This document shows positions 15,372-24,265 of a stretch of 30,374 bases of DNA, piece after piece. Positions within the stretch are counted from its first letter, which is position 1; each line of letters begins with the position of its first letter. Under the pieces are notes generated by a model. It made no database searches. It was not told the origin of the DNA and saw nothing but the letters and a program-made list of their open reading frames with translations. The position numbers and the translations under genes were made by a program. This stretch comes from Bacillota bacterium (GTDB lineage: Bacteria; Bacillota; Dethiobacteria; DTU022), in contig JAAYGO010000277.1 of assembly GCA_012727685.1 (NCBI GenBank), forward strand, positions 1 to 30,374, written 5' to 3'.

Positions 15372-16044
15372 CCGCCCTGTAACCCAAACCGCGCACGGTT
15401 TTTATGATAGCCGGCCTGGCCGGGTCATCTTCTATTTTTTCACGCAGCCGCTTGATGTAGACTGACAGGGTATTGTCGTTGACAAAGTCGCCGGCCACGT
15501 CCCAGATCCCTTCCAGGAGCTGGGCCCTGGTTAAAAGCTGCCCTTCATGGCGCGCCAGGATCAAAAGCAGCCTGTACTCCAGGGCGGTAAGGAGCAGCTC
15601 CCGGCCGTTTTTATAAACCCTGGCCTCCTTCGGGTTAATCCTGACGTCACCGATGTTGATTTCTACGCTTCCGGCAGCTTGTCCATCATAGCGGCGCAGC
15701 ACGCTTTTAATGCGCGAAACCAGCTCCCTGACCCGGAAGGGCTTGGTAATATAATCATCGGCGCCCATATCCAGCCCCATCACCACGTTGACCTCTTCGT
15801 CCCGCACGGTTAAAAAAATCACCGGTGTATTACCCTTTTCCCGGATCATTTTGCACAGTTCGAACCCGTTCCCGTCGGGCAGGGAGACATCGAGAATGAT
15901 CAAATCGTAATCGCTGCTATTGATGCTCTCCCGCGCACTGCCCGCGCTGTGGCATACCTGGGTCTCGAAACCTTCCTGCTGCAGTGCATATTCGATCCCC
16001 ATGGCAATGGTCTTGTCATCCTCGACGATTAAAATCCTGCTCAT
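15349..16044 (-). CDS. OmpR/PhoB-family response regulator
   Basis: The product is a 231-residue DNA-binding regulator. The receiver domain (1-115) has the acidic pair D9/D10, phosphoacceptor D52 (LDVSLPDG), T79 and K101 (KPF). The C-terminal winged helix (about 130-228) shows the family pattern LTALEYRLLLILARHEGQLLTR split by the turn, then VYIKRLREKIEDDP and TVRGLGYR. GGGGGAGG lies 10 bases before the ATG. It overlaps the kinase gene and is likely to act on the ABC promoter at 14058-14117. Confidence 0.95.
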   Translation of the reverse strand: MSRILIVEDDKTIAMGIEYALQQEGFETQVCHSAGSARESINSSDYDLIILDVSLPDGNGFELCKMIREKGNTPVIFLTVRDEEVNVVMGLDMGADDYITKPFRVRELVSRIKSVLRRYDGQAAGSVEINIGDVRINPKEARVYKNGRELLLTALEYRLLLILARHEGQLLTRAQLLEGIWDVAGDFVNDNTLSVYIKRLREKIEDDPARPAIIKTVRGLGYRAGDYNQTD

Positions 16045-16184
16045 GCCCGTCTCGCCTCCCCCATAATCTTTATGAGAACGTTAATCTTTCTTGCGCGGAC
16101 ACCTTCATTTTACTGCAAAACCTGAACCAGTGAAAGCGCAAAAAGAGGCGGCAATGAGCGCGCCAGTGCGCTGTCAAGCCGACG

Positions 16185-16514
16185 TTAGCACCCGGAAAAA
16201 ACGTTCAACAGGATGGAGAGGTGCTGCACGAGCACGGCAGTTTTAATCGCCACTAGCGCGAACATGGCTCCGCCCAGCCAGGTTACCCGGCCGGCGAAGC
16301 GATAAAGAAGGCCAAAGAGCAATGTAAAATAGGGTGGCAGGAACAGGAACCAGTGATTTGATTCAAGCAGTATTTTCATCAGCGGGTTCAGCTCCTCCAG
16401 GTAGCCGCACTGCATGCCGCAGACAGTTAACAGGATATCGAGTACAGTTAAAAGCGCTACCACAGCGATTAATTTTCTGACTGTAATTTTTTGCGATACG
16501 GCTGAACATGACAT
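16185..16514 (-). CDS. Small membrane protein of unknown function (DUF5658-like)
   Basis: The product has 109 residues with three to four hydrophobic segments (about 15-34, 55-75 and 78-103). The motif LDILLTVCGMQCGYLEELNPLM resembles the DUF5658 family, where a short loop with Asn-Pro follows the first helix; this call is from memory. The ATG at 16514 follows AAAGGGG by 10 bases; the TTG at 16538 precedes it. It lies 140 bases before the response regulator gene in the same direction and could be the first gene of that transcript. Function unknown. Confidence 0.7.
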   Translation of the reverse strand: MSCSAVSQKITVRKLIAVVALLTVLDILLTVCGMQCGYLEELNPLMKILLESNHWFLFLPPYFTLLFGLLYRFAGRVTWLGGAMFALVAIKTAVLVQHLSILLNVFSGC

Positions 16515-16791
16515 CCGGTTATTGCCCCTTTCGATCAAGGGTCCGGCCCTCCGGCCTTCTCCCCAGGCTGCATGAAAAACTAGCCTGCCTCTACAGGTTT
16601 ATGCCTGGGGGTGTCTTTAAATGCAGCGTGCTGTAAAAAGAAGCCCGGGGCACCTCCGCCCGGCCCGCCGCGTCACTTTAATGTGGACAACAAGGTGAAA
16701 AAAATGCCCTTTTTTGGCAGGATAAACTCGATTCTTGTCGAATATTTTTAGCAAAGTGCTCATTTTAATTCCTGTAGGAGGGGCCTGTGGC

Positions 16792-17598
16792 ATGCGCCGA
16801 TTGAGTCTAGCCGTTTTTTTGTTTTTAGCCATCCTGATCGCTGGCGGTGCCCTCTACCTGCATCAGCAGGCTATTCTGCGACAGCAAAGGATGAACGCGC
16901 TCTATCAACACGCGATCGACCTGAAGGTTTCATACGAACACCGGATCGACGATTTAACCCGGCTTTACAATGATACCGCCCAGGAGCTGTCTGAATCACA
17001 AGAAAAAAACGAAGAGCTGAGCCGGGAATTGCAAGATATTATAGATGAAATCGAAGCGGTCAAAACAAGGAACCGGCAACTGGAGCAAATTCTCTTCAAC
17101 CAGACGGAGACATACCGCAACGCGGTCGCGCTAAACGGCGCCACAATGCCGGTGCTCTCCATCTCAAACTTTACCGCCGTGCAGTTCGAGCGGGCCTGGT
17201 CGAAGCTGGGAGCGCACGGCTTGAAAGGAACCGGAGCGGCGCTGGTCCGGGCGGAAGAGATCTACGGTGTGAACAGCCTCGTTTTAGCTTCCATCGCCTA
17301 TCACGAAAGTGCAGGCGGCATGTCGAAAATTGCCCGCGAGAAAAATAACCTCTTTGGGCTGGGCGCCTACGACCACGATCCCTATCGCTGCGCCTTTACA
17401 TTTAACTCGAAAGAGGAATGCATCTACTACGCGGCCAACATCTTGTGCTCCAGCTATCTAAGCCGCTGGGGGCGCAACTACCGGGGCGACAACTTAAGGG
17501 CAATCGGCGTCAGGTACGCTACGGACCCCTCCTGGGCGGATAAAGTGGGCCGCAGCATCTCCCGGGTTGCCAAAGCCGCCATCCCCGAAGGACGCTAA
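16792..17598 (+). CDS. Membrane-anchored glucosaminidase (GH73-like)
   Basis: This 268-residue protein has an N-terminal membrane anchor (6-23), a long coiled coil (about 35-105) and a glucosaminidase domain (135-262) that would cut the glycan strands of peptidoglycan outside the membrane. The family core IAYHESAGGMSKIAREKNN (168-186) contains the likely catalytic Glu172, and NNLFGLGAYD (185-194) follows as in GH73 enzymes. ATG at 16792 is chosen because GTAGGAGGGG lies 8 bases upstream; the frame is open to 16735. Anchor plus coiled coil suggests placement at a fixed height in the wall. It is convergent with the ApbE gene and divergent from the small membrane protein. Confidence 0.88.
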   Translation: MRRLSLAVFLFLAILIAGGALYLHQQAILRQQRMNALYQHAIDLKVSYEHRIDDLTRLYNDTAQELSESQEKNEELSRELQDIIDEIEAVKTRNRQLEQILFNQTETYRNAVALNGATMPVLSISNFTAVQFERAWSKLGAHGLKGTGAALVRAEEIYGVNSLVLASIAYHESAGGMSKIAREKNNLFGLGAYDHDPYRCAFTFNSKEECIYYAANILCSSYLSRWGRNYRGDNLRAIGVRYATDPSWADKVGRSISRVAKAAIPEGR

Positions 17599-17706
17599 AA
17601 CATTTTACATTGTGCTGCCATGTTCTTCAAAATGGACACGGCAAAAACAAATCAATCATGACTTTAAAACACCGCGGGAACCAATACAACCGGATTGTGC
17701 TATTGT

Positions 17707-18792
17707 TCAAGGATTAACATTGGTGGCCCCGCGGCTTTTAAGCATCGCCTCCAGGCCCCTTGTTATCTTAACCTCGCCGTCCGGCATCACCCAGATCGCT
17801 TCCACACCATCCAGGCTATCGGCCAGCGCGCGGCTCTCCGCATAGGGCAGCAAGAACAGCTCCGTGGAGAGGTAATCAGCCACGGCGGAATCCCCGGCCA
17901 CCACGGTCACCGCCCGGTAATGATCGGCGGGCATCAGCGTTTCCGGATCAATTAAATGGTGATACCTTTTGCCGCCCACAGTGTAATAGCGCTGGTAATC
18001 GCCGCTGCTCACCACCGCCCCATCATTGATGAAAATCGTGTCCAGCAGATTATCGCTTTCGCCAAAAATCGAGGCCTCCGGTTCTTGGATGCCGATGGCC
18101 CAGCGCTCCCGCACTCCGTCCAGGGGACGTCCGATCACGCGCACATTGCCCCCGGCGCTGATGAGCCCCGATGACAATCCTGCGGCCGCTGCCTCCCGGG
18201 CCGCCAGTTCGGCGGCGTATCCCTTGGCGATAGCGCCGACATCGAGGCTCATGCCGGGCTCGGCCAGGTATACCGTGCCCTTTTCCGGATCCACAATGAC
18301 CTGCTCCAGATCAGTCCGCTCCCGCGCCTTCTGCAGCAGCTCCAGGGGCGGCAAGGCGGCATTTTGCGGGTCATCGAGCCCTTCTGTCCGGTAGCGGTGC
18401 CAGATCTGCAGCACCGGCCCCAGGGCGATATTGACGCGGCCATGAGTCCGCCCGTGCCACTCCTTCGCAAATAGAATCAGGTCGATGATCTCCTGCTCCA
18501 CTTCCACCGTTTCCTGGCCGGCGCGGTCATTGATCGTTTTCAGGTTATTAATGCCTTCATAGGAGTTATAGATATCATAGAGCCTGTGCAGCTCTTGGAA
18601 ACGCCCCTTGATCAGCTCAAAGTATGCTTTAAACTCCGCTTCGCTTTTTGTATAAGCGGTGACAATCACAAGGGTGTCAAAGGTGTCAAAAAAGCTATCG
18701 GTGTACCTGGCATATTCACTCTCCGCTGTCTTCGTGCAGCCGGGAGCTAACAAGATGCTCAGAACGGCAAAGATGATGGCTATCCTTTTCAT
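17707..18792 (-). CDS. apbE: FAD:protein FMN transferase, lipoprotein
   Basis: ApbE attaches FMN from FAD to Ser/Thr of extracytoplasmic flavoproteins. The 361-residue protein has a lipoprotein signal (LLAPGC, Cys19), so it is anchored on the outer face of the membrane. Family motifs are DVGAIAKGYA (184-193), SAGGNV (212-217), SSGDYQRYY (262-270), HHLIDPET (278-285) and the metal-binding region GDSAVADYLSTELF (300-313). AAAGGATGAG precedes the ATG. It is directly downstream of a tandem-repeat lipoprotein gene in the same orientation, separated by about 240 bases that include a strong terminator hairpin. The two may therefore form separate transcripts, yet the pairing suggests enzyme and substrate. 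Confidence 0.93.
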   Translation of the reverse strand: MKRIAIIFAVLSILLAPGCTKTAESEYARYTDSFFDTFDTLVIVTAYTKSEAEFKAYFELIKGRFQELHRLYDIYNSYEGINNLKTINDRAGQETVEVEQEIIDLILFAKEWHGRTHGRVNIALGPVLQIWHRYRTEGLDDPQNAALPPLELLQKARERTDLEQVIVDPEKGTVYLAEPGMSLDVGAIAKGYAAELAAREAAAAGLSSGLISAGGNVRVIGRPLDGVRERWAIGIQEPEASIFGESDNLLDTIFINDGAVVSSGDYQRYYTVGGKRYHHLIDPETLMPADHYRAVTVVAGDSAVADYLSTELFLLPYAESRALADSLDGVEAIWVMPDGEVKITRGLEAMLKSRGATNVNP

Positions 18793-18927
18793 CGGCTCAT
18801 CCTTTACTAAAATCTATTGGAGGTTGCCGCCAATTCAACCACGCCGCCGCGGGGATCGGCGCACCCATTTGGGAAAGCAGTAGACCGCAACCCGGGACAG
18901 AAGACCGGAGCGCTTAATGATAATGAG

Positions 18928-18957
18928 AAAGCGCCCCCTTTTTAATAAGGGCGCTTT
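18928..18957. terminator. Bidirectional terminator between the lipoprotein and apbE genes
   Basis: AAAGCGCCC (18928-18936) pairs with GGGCGCTTT (18949-18957) around a 12-base loop. It has a U-rich tail leftward (TTTCTCATTATC) and rightward (TTTTCTCTTT). It lies 77 bases past the stop of the lipoprotein gene at 19034. Confidence 0.75.
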
Positions 18958-19033
18958 TCTCTTTCCTAAAAATAGGCAAATTACTTGCCGCTCTCTCCTT
19001 ACTATTTTCCCGATTAATCTAACGGCTATACAC

Positions 19034-20104
19034 TTACCTGGACTTTTCGAAAGACTCGGCCACGGCAGCGATATAATCCTGCACGGTGATTGTGACCAGG
19101 GAAGTAAGCTCGGGATCATCGGGCACGGCCGGGTGCGCCTCGTCTCTCTGCTTAACTTTTAGAGCTTTAATCTCGGCGACAGTCTTGCCTTTCATCCAGT
19201 TTTCCAGGGCGGCTATCTGTTCATACCACTCTTTGCCGATGCTTGAAGCACCGCGCATGTTGTAGTCGTCGCCCAGTTCCTTCTTGCTGCGGATCGCAGC
19301 GCTCTTATCCGAAGTCACTTTACCTTCCGCGTCGAAGTTAACCCTGGTCTGGGCCGTGTCGATAATCACGCCGGCCACTTTACCTTTGGCATCAAAGGCG
19401 GTAGCTGCGATCACGGTGTCCACCTGGGCCATCGGCAGGGTTTCCGTGTTCGTTTCTTCGTCCACGCTATACCCTCTCGATTTGGCGATGGAAATGTTTT
19501 GGCCGAGGCCGAGCTTAACCGCATCCTTTACATCGACAGCGTTCTGGTAGGCTTTTTCCACGGCCGCGATGTAATCCTGGACAGTGATCGTGACCAGGGA
19601 AGAGAGTTCGGGATCATCGGGCACGGCCGGGTGCGCCTCGTCTCTCTGCTTCACCTTCAGGGCTTTAATCTCGGCGACGGTCTTGCCTTTCATCCAGTCT
19701 TCCAGGGCGGCAATCTGTTCATACCACTCTTTGCCGATGCTTGAAGCGCCGCGCATGTTGTAGTCGTCGCCCAGCTCCTTCTTGGTCTTGTTTTCTGCGG
19801 CCGGGTCGGACGCAAGCTGCAGCTCCTCGTCAAAGGCAACCCTGGTCTGGGCCGTGTCGATAATCACATCGACAACTCTGCCTTTCGCATCAAAAGTGGC
19901 AGCGGCGATCACGGTATCCACCTGGCCCTGCGCAGTAGTTACGTTTTCCTCCTCATCGACAGACTGATCTCTCGATTTGTCGATTGAAGTAACCGTCCCG
20001 AGTCCCAGCTTTACGGCACCGCCATCATCACCGGTGCAACCGGCCGATAACAGCGCCACTAGCAGCAGGGCAACTGTGAAAACGATTCCTACAGTTCTTT
20101 TCAC
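19034..20104 (-). CDS. Lipoprotein of two near-identical 166-residue repeats, candidate flavinylated protein
   Basis: The 356-residue product has a lipoprotein signal (LLSAGC, Cys23) and then two tandem units, about 31-196 and 197-356. Each has VKLGLG at the start, a beta-rich stretch (VDTVIAA..FDAKG..V..VIIDTAQTRV), an ELGDDYNMRGASSIGKEWY block and a conserved end. The D-x3-[R]-G-A-S-S segment (114-122 and 280-288) resembles the D-x-[ST]-G-A-[ST] FMN-attachment motif used by ApbE, but with Arg in place of the first Ser/Thr. The strand pattern also resembles FMN-binding domains. The neighbouring apbE makes an extracytoplasmic flavoprotein a reasonable inference. The start is GTG after AGGAGG. 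The exact domain family is not certain. Confidence 0.75.
   Translation of the reverse strand: MKRTVGIVFTVALLLVALLSAGCTGDDGGAVKLGLGTVTSIDKSRDQSVDEEENVTTAQGQVDTVIAAATFDAKGRVVDVIIDTAQTRVAFDEELQLASDPAAENKTKKELGDDYNMRGASSIGKEWYEQIAALEDWMKGKTVAEIKALKVKQRDEAHPAVPDDPELSSLVTITVQDYIAAVEKAYQNAVDVKDAVKLGLGQNISIAKSRGYSVDEETNTETLPMAQVDTVIAATAFDAKGKVAGVIIDTAQTRVNFDAEGKVTSDKSAAIRSKKELGDDYNMRGASSIGKEWYEQIAALENWMKGKTVAEIKALKVKQRDEAHPAVPDDPELTSLVTITVQDYIAAVAESFEKSR
19037..20014 (-). repeat. 498-bp tandem duplication inside the lipoprotein gene
   Basis: The two units align with a constant offset of 498 bases (166 codons) and no indels over the checked parts. For example, CACGGC[AC]GCGAT at 19061 matches 19559, and ACCCTGGTCTGGGCCGTG at 19340 matches 19838. 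The C-terminal two-thirds of each unit is close to identical at DNA level, while the first third has diverged. This suggests recent duplication or gene conversion. Confidence 0.85.
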
Positions 20105-20457
20105 AATTTTTACCTCCTCTTGTTGTTTGTTACCCTCGGCCGTTTTCGACGGTAGCGTAGTGTTCTATTAATCACAATTATTCTCCCGCTAAACCCCGGA
20201 TAATAAACCCCTATGGGCATAAGTAAATTTTTCGGCTATTTTTAAGCCAAAATTGCCATCTATGCCGTTATCTTAAAAAGATTAAGGATTTAAATAAAAG
20301 CGGCAGGAAAGAGCACCGTTAGTATTGAATTGGACTGATGGCACGCCCCGCCGGTTCTTGATGTGGAACCGTATATTAACATCTCTTGTCATATCATTAG
20401 AATATGTTAATCGAATTATGCGTTTGCGCGGCCGCAAACAAGCAGGGAGGTCAAACC
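20105..20457. promoter_or_regulatory. Divergent intergenic region with an inverted repeat
   Basis: This 353-base AT-rich gap carries the promoters of the leftward lipoprotein gene and the rightward ABC-PASTA operon. Near the rightward start, ATTAACAT (20375-20382) and ATGTTAAT (20404-20411) form an 8-bp dyad 47 bases before the permease ATG. CGGTTC..GAACCG lies just before it (about 20352-20371). No confident -35/-10 pair could be chosen. No gene is seen. Confidence 0.4.
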
Positions 20458-21954
20458 ATGAATATCTTTCAACGCGCGCTCACCAGTATAACCAGGAGGA
20501 AGCTAAAATCGCTGATTTTACTTTTAATTGTCATTATTTTAGGCAACATTATTCTTTCAACCTTGTTGATCGTGCAGTCTGTGGACGGGACGAGGCAATC
20601 CATTTTAAGAGAGCTGCCCCCCGTGGTCTCTTTGGAGATAGATTACACTAAGCTGGATGAACTTTATAAGGAGCAGGGACAATTTGATAAACCGATCGAG
20701 ATACCCTGGCTTACATTTGATGACCTGGACCGAATTGAAGCAGACGCCGGCAGCTACATAAAAATAGTCGACTATTCGGCCTACGCGGGAATAGAGACAA
20801 AATCCCTGGAACCATACACCATTATGGACGGAGGCTATGTGCGCGGCCCGGGTGAGACGAACTACTTTACGCTACAGGGAGTCAGCGCCCCCATTTTTGC
20901 CATGCTGGAGGTCGGCGACGCGGAAATCGTGGAAGGGCGCAGCTTCACCCAGGAGGAGCTGGATAACGGCAGCCCCGTTTTGCTGATCGGTGAAGGCCTG
21001 GCGGAGAAAAACAATCTCATGGTTGGCGACACCGTTTTAATCGAAAGCCTCTTTACCGATTACACCGAAGAGGGCAACCAGGTGATCTTCAATACAATCG
21101 AACTGGAATTCAAGTTAATCGGGATTTTGAAATTTAAAGCCTTACCGCAATCGGAGGGCAAAGGGGGATTTTCCGAGCATGATTACCTTCTGGAAGAGCG
21201 GAACCGAACCCTTTTCACCGGCAATCGATTTGTTGAAAAATATTCGCGTGAGAGCATGGATGTGTGGCGCTCCTATTATGAAGAAAAATACGGCGAAACA
21301 TGGGAGGATTATTACGAAGATAATCCCCTTGCCGGGAGGCCGATCACCTTTATCCTGAACTCTTCCGAAGATGTAAGCAGTTTCGTGGAGAAGGCGCAGG
21401 CTGCTTTGAACAACGAATACTACTATTTCGCGACCCAGGAAGATAACTATAAAAAGGTCGCCGCACCACTGGAGTCCATGAGAAAGATTTTAACCTATGC
21501 TTTTTACATCACCGTGGGTTCGGCAATTATTGTGCTCACCCTGGTCCTCTTTGGCTTTATGCGGGACCGTCAAAAAGAAATCGGTATTTACCTGGCCTTG
21601 GGTGAAAAAAAATCGAAGATTACCGTGCAGATGATCATCGAAAACGTGGCCGTCGGCTTTTTAGGAGCCCTGCTGGCCCTGGCCAGCGGCACTTTTGTCG
21701 CTTCCTACATTTCCGACATGTTGATTGCCGCGCCGCAGTTAGATCCGCAGCAGGGCGTGATTTTACCCGTATATCCGTCAAACAACTACCTGGCCAATTT
21801 TGATTACGAGAGCATCTTGCAGAGCTACCAGGTTGGCTTTTCGGCAACCGCGGTCATTGCGTTTATCATCACCATTCTCGCCACCATTGTCGTGGCACAG
21901 CTCATTGCTTCTATTTATATCCTGAGATCCGATCCGAAGAAGATCATGATGTAA
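20458..21954 (+). CDS. FtsX-type ABC transporter permease
   Basis: This 498-residue membrane protein has one N-terminal membrane segment (about 18-40), a large extracytoplasmic domain (about 45-350) rich in acidic residues, and three C-terminal segments (about 358-385, 408-432 and 455-485). The motif DRQKEIGIYLALGEKKSKI between the second and third groups is the FtsX-family coupling region. The ATG at 20458 follows GGGAGG by 7 bases; the open frame to 20404 has no ribosome site. It forms an operon with the ATPase gene (13-base gap) and a PASTA protein. A MacB-like or FtsEX-like signal-transmitting transporter is inferred. Confidence 0.88.
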   Translation: MNIFQRALTSITRRKLKSLILLLIVIILGNIILSTLLIVQSVDGTRQSILRELPPVVSLEIDYTKLDELYKEQGQFDKPIEIPWLTFDDLDRIEADAGSYIKIVDYSAYAGIETKSLEPYTIMDGGYVRGPGETNYFTLQGVSAPIFAMLEVGDAEIVEGRSFTQEELDNGSPVLLIGEGLAEKNNLMVGDTVLIESLFTDYTEEGNQVIFNTIELEFKLIGILKFKALPQSEGKGGFSEHDYLLEERNRTLFTGNRFVEKYSRESMDVWRSYYEEKYGETWEDYYEDNPLAGRPITFILNSSEDVSSFVEKAQAALNNEYYYFATQEDNYKKVAAPLESMRKILTYAFYITVGSAIIVLTLVLFGFMRDRQKEIGIYLALGEKKSKITVQMIIENVAVGFLGALLALASGTFVASYISDMLIAAPQLDPQQGVILPVYPSNNYLANFDYESILQSYQVGFSATAVIAFIITILATIVVAQLIASIYILRSDPKKIMM

Positions 21955-21967
21955 AGGGGGGATTCCG

Positions 21968-22642
21968 ATGGCGGTTATTACAGTTAAAAATTTAAGCCAC
22001 TATTATCAGGACGGCGACTACCGGCGCTACGTATTAAAGGAGATCAACTACTCCTTTGAAAAAGGGAAATTCTATTGCATCCTGGGTCAGTCGGGTTCGG
22101 GCAAAACTACTTTTCTCTCGCTGATCGGCGCCATGGACTCGGTCCAGAGCGGAACAATCGAATTTGAGGGGAAGCCTTATCAAAAATACGACTTGAATAC
22201 AATCCGCAGGAATTTGATCGGCATGGTTTTTCAAAGCTACAACCTCATTCCCCACATGACCGCCCTGGAAAATGTCCTGGTCGCCATGACCATCACCGAA
22301 AACGAAATCCCTAAAGATAAGGTAAATGTAGCTTACAACCTGCTCGACTATCTCGGCATCACGAAAACAAAGGCAGACCGGCTGGTGACGCGGCTTTCCG
22401 GGGGCGAGCAACAGCGGGTAGCCATCGCCAGGGCGCTGGCCACGAATGTGGATGTTATCCTGGCCGATGAGCCGACCGGCAACGTGGATGAGGATACCGC
22501 CGAAGATATAGTAGCCATTTTCAAAAAACTGGCACATGAGCATAACAAGTGTGTGATCGCGGTGACACATTCGCCGCAGGTCGCTGCGGAAGCAGATATT
22601 GTCCTCACTTTACGGAAAGGAAATTTTATCGTCAATGAGTGA
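21968..22642 (+). CDS. ABC transporter ATPase partnered with the FtsX-type permease
   Basis: This 224-residue ATPase has Walker A GQSGSGKTT (40-48), signature LSGGEQQRVAIARAL, Walker B VILADEPTGNVDE and an H-loop His in VTHSPQ. A strong AAAGGGGGG ribosome site lies 6 bases before the ATG. Its stop overlaps the start of the PASTA gene by 8 bases, so the amounts of these proteins are probably linked. It resembles the LolD/MacB/FtsE class that works with FtsX-like permeases. Confidence 0.93.
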   Translation: MAVITVKNLSHYYQDGDYRRYVLKEINYSFEKGKFYCILGQSGSGKTTFLSLIGAMDSVQSGTIEFEGKPYQKYDLNTIRRNLIGMVFQSYNLIPHMTALENVLVAMTITENEIPKDKVNVAYNLLDYLGITKTKADRLVTRLSGGEQQRVAIARALATNVDVILADEPTGNVDEDTAEDIVAIFKKLAHEHNKCVIAVTHSPQVAAEADIVLTLRKGNFIVNE

Positions 22643-24215
22643 TTTTTTACAGGGTTTCAGCCAAGATAAATATAAAAAGACGCCGGCAAAGACGGAGCAG
22701 GAGCAGGCGCAAGACAAAAATGTCATGGGCGCTCCAGGCCAAACCCCTTTAAGCAAGGACGAGAACGGGGCCCCAAAAAGCACCGGCCTCCCGGATAATG
22801 CCCGGGATGAGCTGTTTGAAAAGGATCCCGATCTGGAGAAAAAAAGAAAGCGAAGGTTAATCCTGATCATCGCCGGGATTCTAGTGGGCTGCCTGGTAAT
22901 CGCCCTCCCCTATTACTTTTCCAGGCGCGTTAAGGTGCCCGATTTTGTAAAAAGCACCCCTGAACAGGTGCAAGCCTGGGCGCTCCGGAACAACATTTTC
23001 GTCGAAATTGAAGAAGAATTCAACCTGGAATACAACCGCAACCTCGTGATCGCGCAAACCCCCGCCGCCGGAGCAATCCTGTTTAAAGGCGGTTCCATCG
23101 AGATTGTTGTTTCCAAGGGTCCCGATCCGGATGAGCGGCTGGAGTTGCCCAATTTTTCAGCCATGACCATTTATGAAATCGAACAGTGGATCAATGAACA
23201 TCGGGCCAACAACATCAATATTACCAGGGCTTATGATGATACAATCCCGGTGAACCATTTTATTAAAATTGAATTCCGCGACCCGGCAGTCACAGCGGAG
23301 AACTACCGGCGTAAAGATAGGGCCACGATCACCATTTCCATGGGACCGGAAAAGTTTGCGAAGGATATCGAGGTGAAGGATTTTAAAGAAAAACCCATAG
23401 CGGAAGCGGAGTCGTGGGCCGAGTCCGCAGGCATCAAGCTGCAGATCGAGGAGGCTTATTCCGATTCTGTTCCCGAAGGGATGGTGATCAGCCAGAGCAT
23501 CGCCCCCGGCACCATGATCGCCAAGAACGAGGAAATGACGATCACCGTCTCCAAGGGGAAAGCGATCTACGCGCCCAATTTCGCCGGCTTGTCGGAAGTG
23601 GAAGCCGACGCCCTGGCCGCGACGGCAGGTGTGCAGGTGCAGAAAGTCTACTATTATCATGCGAAAGTTAAAGCAGGAGCTCTGATTTCCCAGTCCATTA
23701 ACCCCGGCACCCTGCTTGAAGAAGGCAGGAATACAATCATTCTCTATTATTCTTTAGGTAAACCTTATATTCCGGATTTTTCCTTGGAAAACAAAACAGA
23801 AGCCGATGTTGAACTATTCTTTGCAGATTTAAACAGCAAAAAAGCAAACCTTAAACTCAAACGGGTTTACATTTATGACGGCAAAACCCCGAAAGGGACA
23901 GTGATTATGAACTCCCACGCCGGCGAAATCGTGGATCTCGATGAAATTGTTACCGTCACCTTTAGTAAAGGCGGCAGAGTAGTGATCAAAAATTATGTCG
24001 GTCAATTGCTAGAAAATGTGATTGACGAGCTGGAGAATTTGAAAGCCGAACAGGGGTTGAAATATGCTATTGAATACGACGAAGCTGATAAATATAAAAA
24101 TGCCGAGGATGGAGAAATAGTCGAGCAATCTAAAACCGGTCCCATGGACACAGCCGAGCATGTTTTAATTCTAAAAGTTGCAGTTAAAGAGAAAAAGGAT
24201 GATGGCGCAGATTAA
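22635..24215 (+). CDS. Membrane-anchored protein with six PASTA-like domains
   Basis: The 526-residue product has a charged cytoplasmic N-terminus (1-73), one membrane segment (75-95) and an extracellular part of six PASTA-like units (about 98-162, 169-237, 243-307, 309-374, 376-446 and 448-518). Each follows the pattern of strand, helix with acidic/Ala residues, then V-x3-Q-x2-P-G and a closing strand ending in S-K-G. Examples are VISQSIAPGT (284-293) and LISQSINPGT (350-359). PASTA domains bind peptidoglycan or muropeptides and usually sit on Ser/Thr kinases or penicillin-binding proteins; no kinase or transpeptidase domain is present here. The ATG at 22635 lies inside the end of the ATPase gene (8-base overlap). 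The operon suggests that the ABC pair is coupled to wall recognition. Confidence 0.87.
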   Translation: MSDFLQGFSQDKYKKTPAKTEQEQAQDKNVMGAPGQTPLSKDENGAPKSTGLPDNARDELFEKDPDLEKKRKRRLILIIAGILVGCLVIALPYYFSRRVKVPDFVKSTPEQVQAWALRNNIFVEIEEEFNLEYNRNLVIAQTPAAGAILFKGGSIEIVVSKGPDPDERLELPNFSAMTIYEIEQWINEHRANNINITRAYDDTIPVNHFIKIEFRDPAVTAENYRRKDRATITISMGPEKFAKDIEVKDFKEKPIAEAESWAESAGIKLQIEEAYSDSVPEGMVISQSIAPGTMIAKNEEMTITVSKGKAIYAPNFAGLSEVEADALAATAGVQVQKVYYYHAKVKAGALISQSINPGTLLEEGRNTIILYYSLGKPYIPDFSLENKTEADVELFFADLNSKKANLKLKRVYIYDGKTPKGTVIMNSHAGEIVDLDEIVTVTFSKGGRVVIKNYVGQLLENVIDELENLKAEQGLKYAIEYDEADKYKNAEDGEIVEQSKTGPMDTAEHVLILKVAVKEKKDDGAD

Positions 24216-24265
24216 GGCTGATTAGTAGTCGGTACTCCCGGCGTCAGCCGGATTAATAAGTCATG

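Noticed and set aside
10749..16044. Bacitracin-type (BceRS-BceAB) resistance module
   Set aside because: The gene order is similar, but the permease is much larger (865 residues, two big outer domains) and the kinase has a sizeable sensor domain. Only a general peptide/envelope-stress ABC module is claimed.
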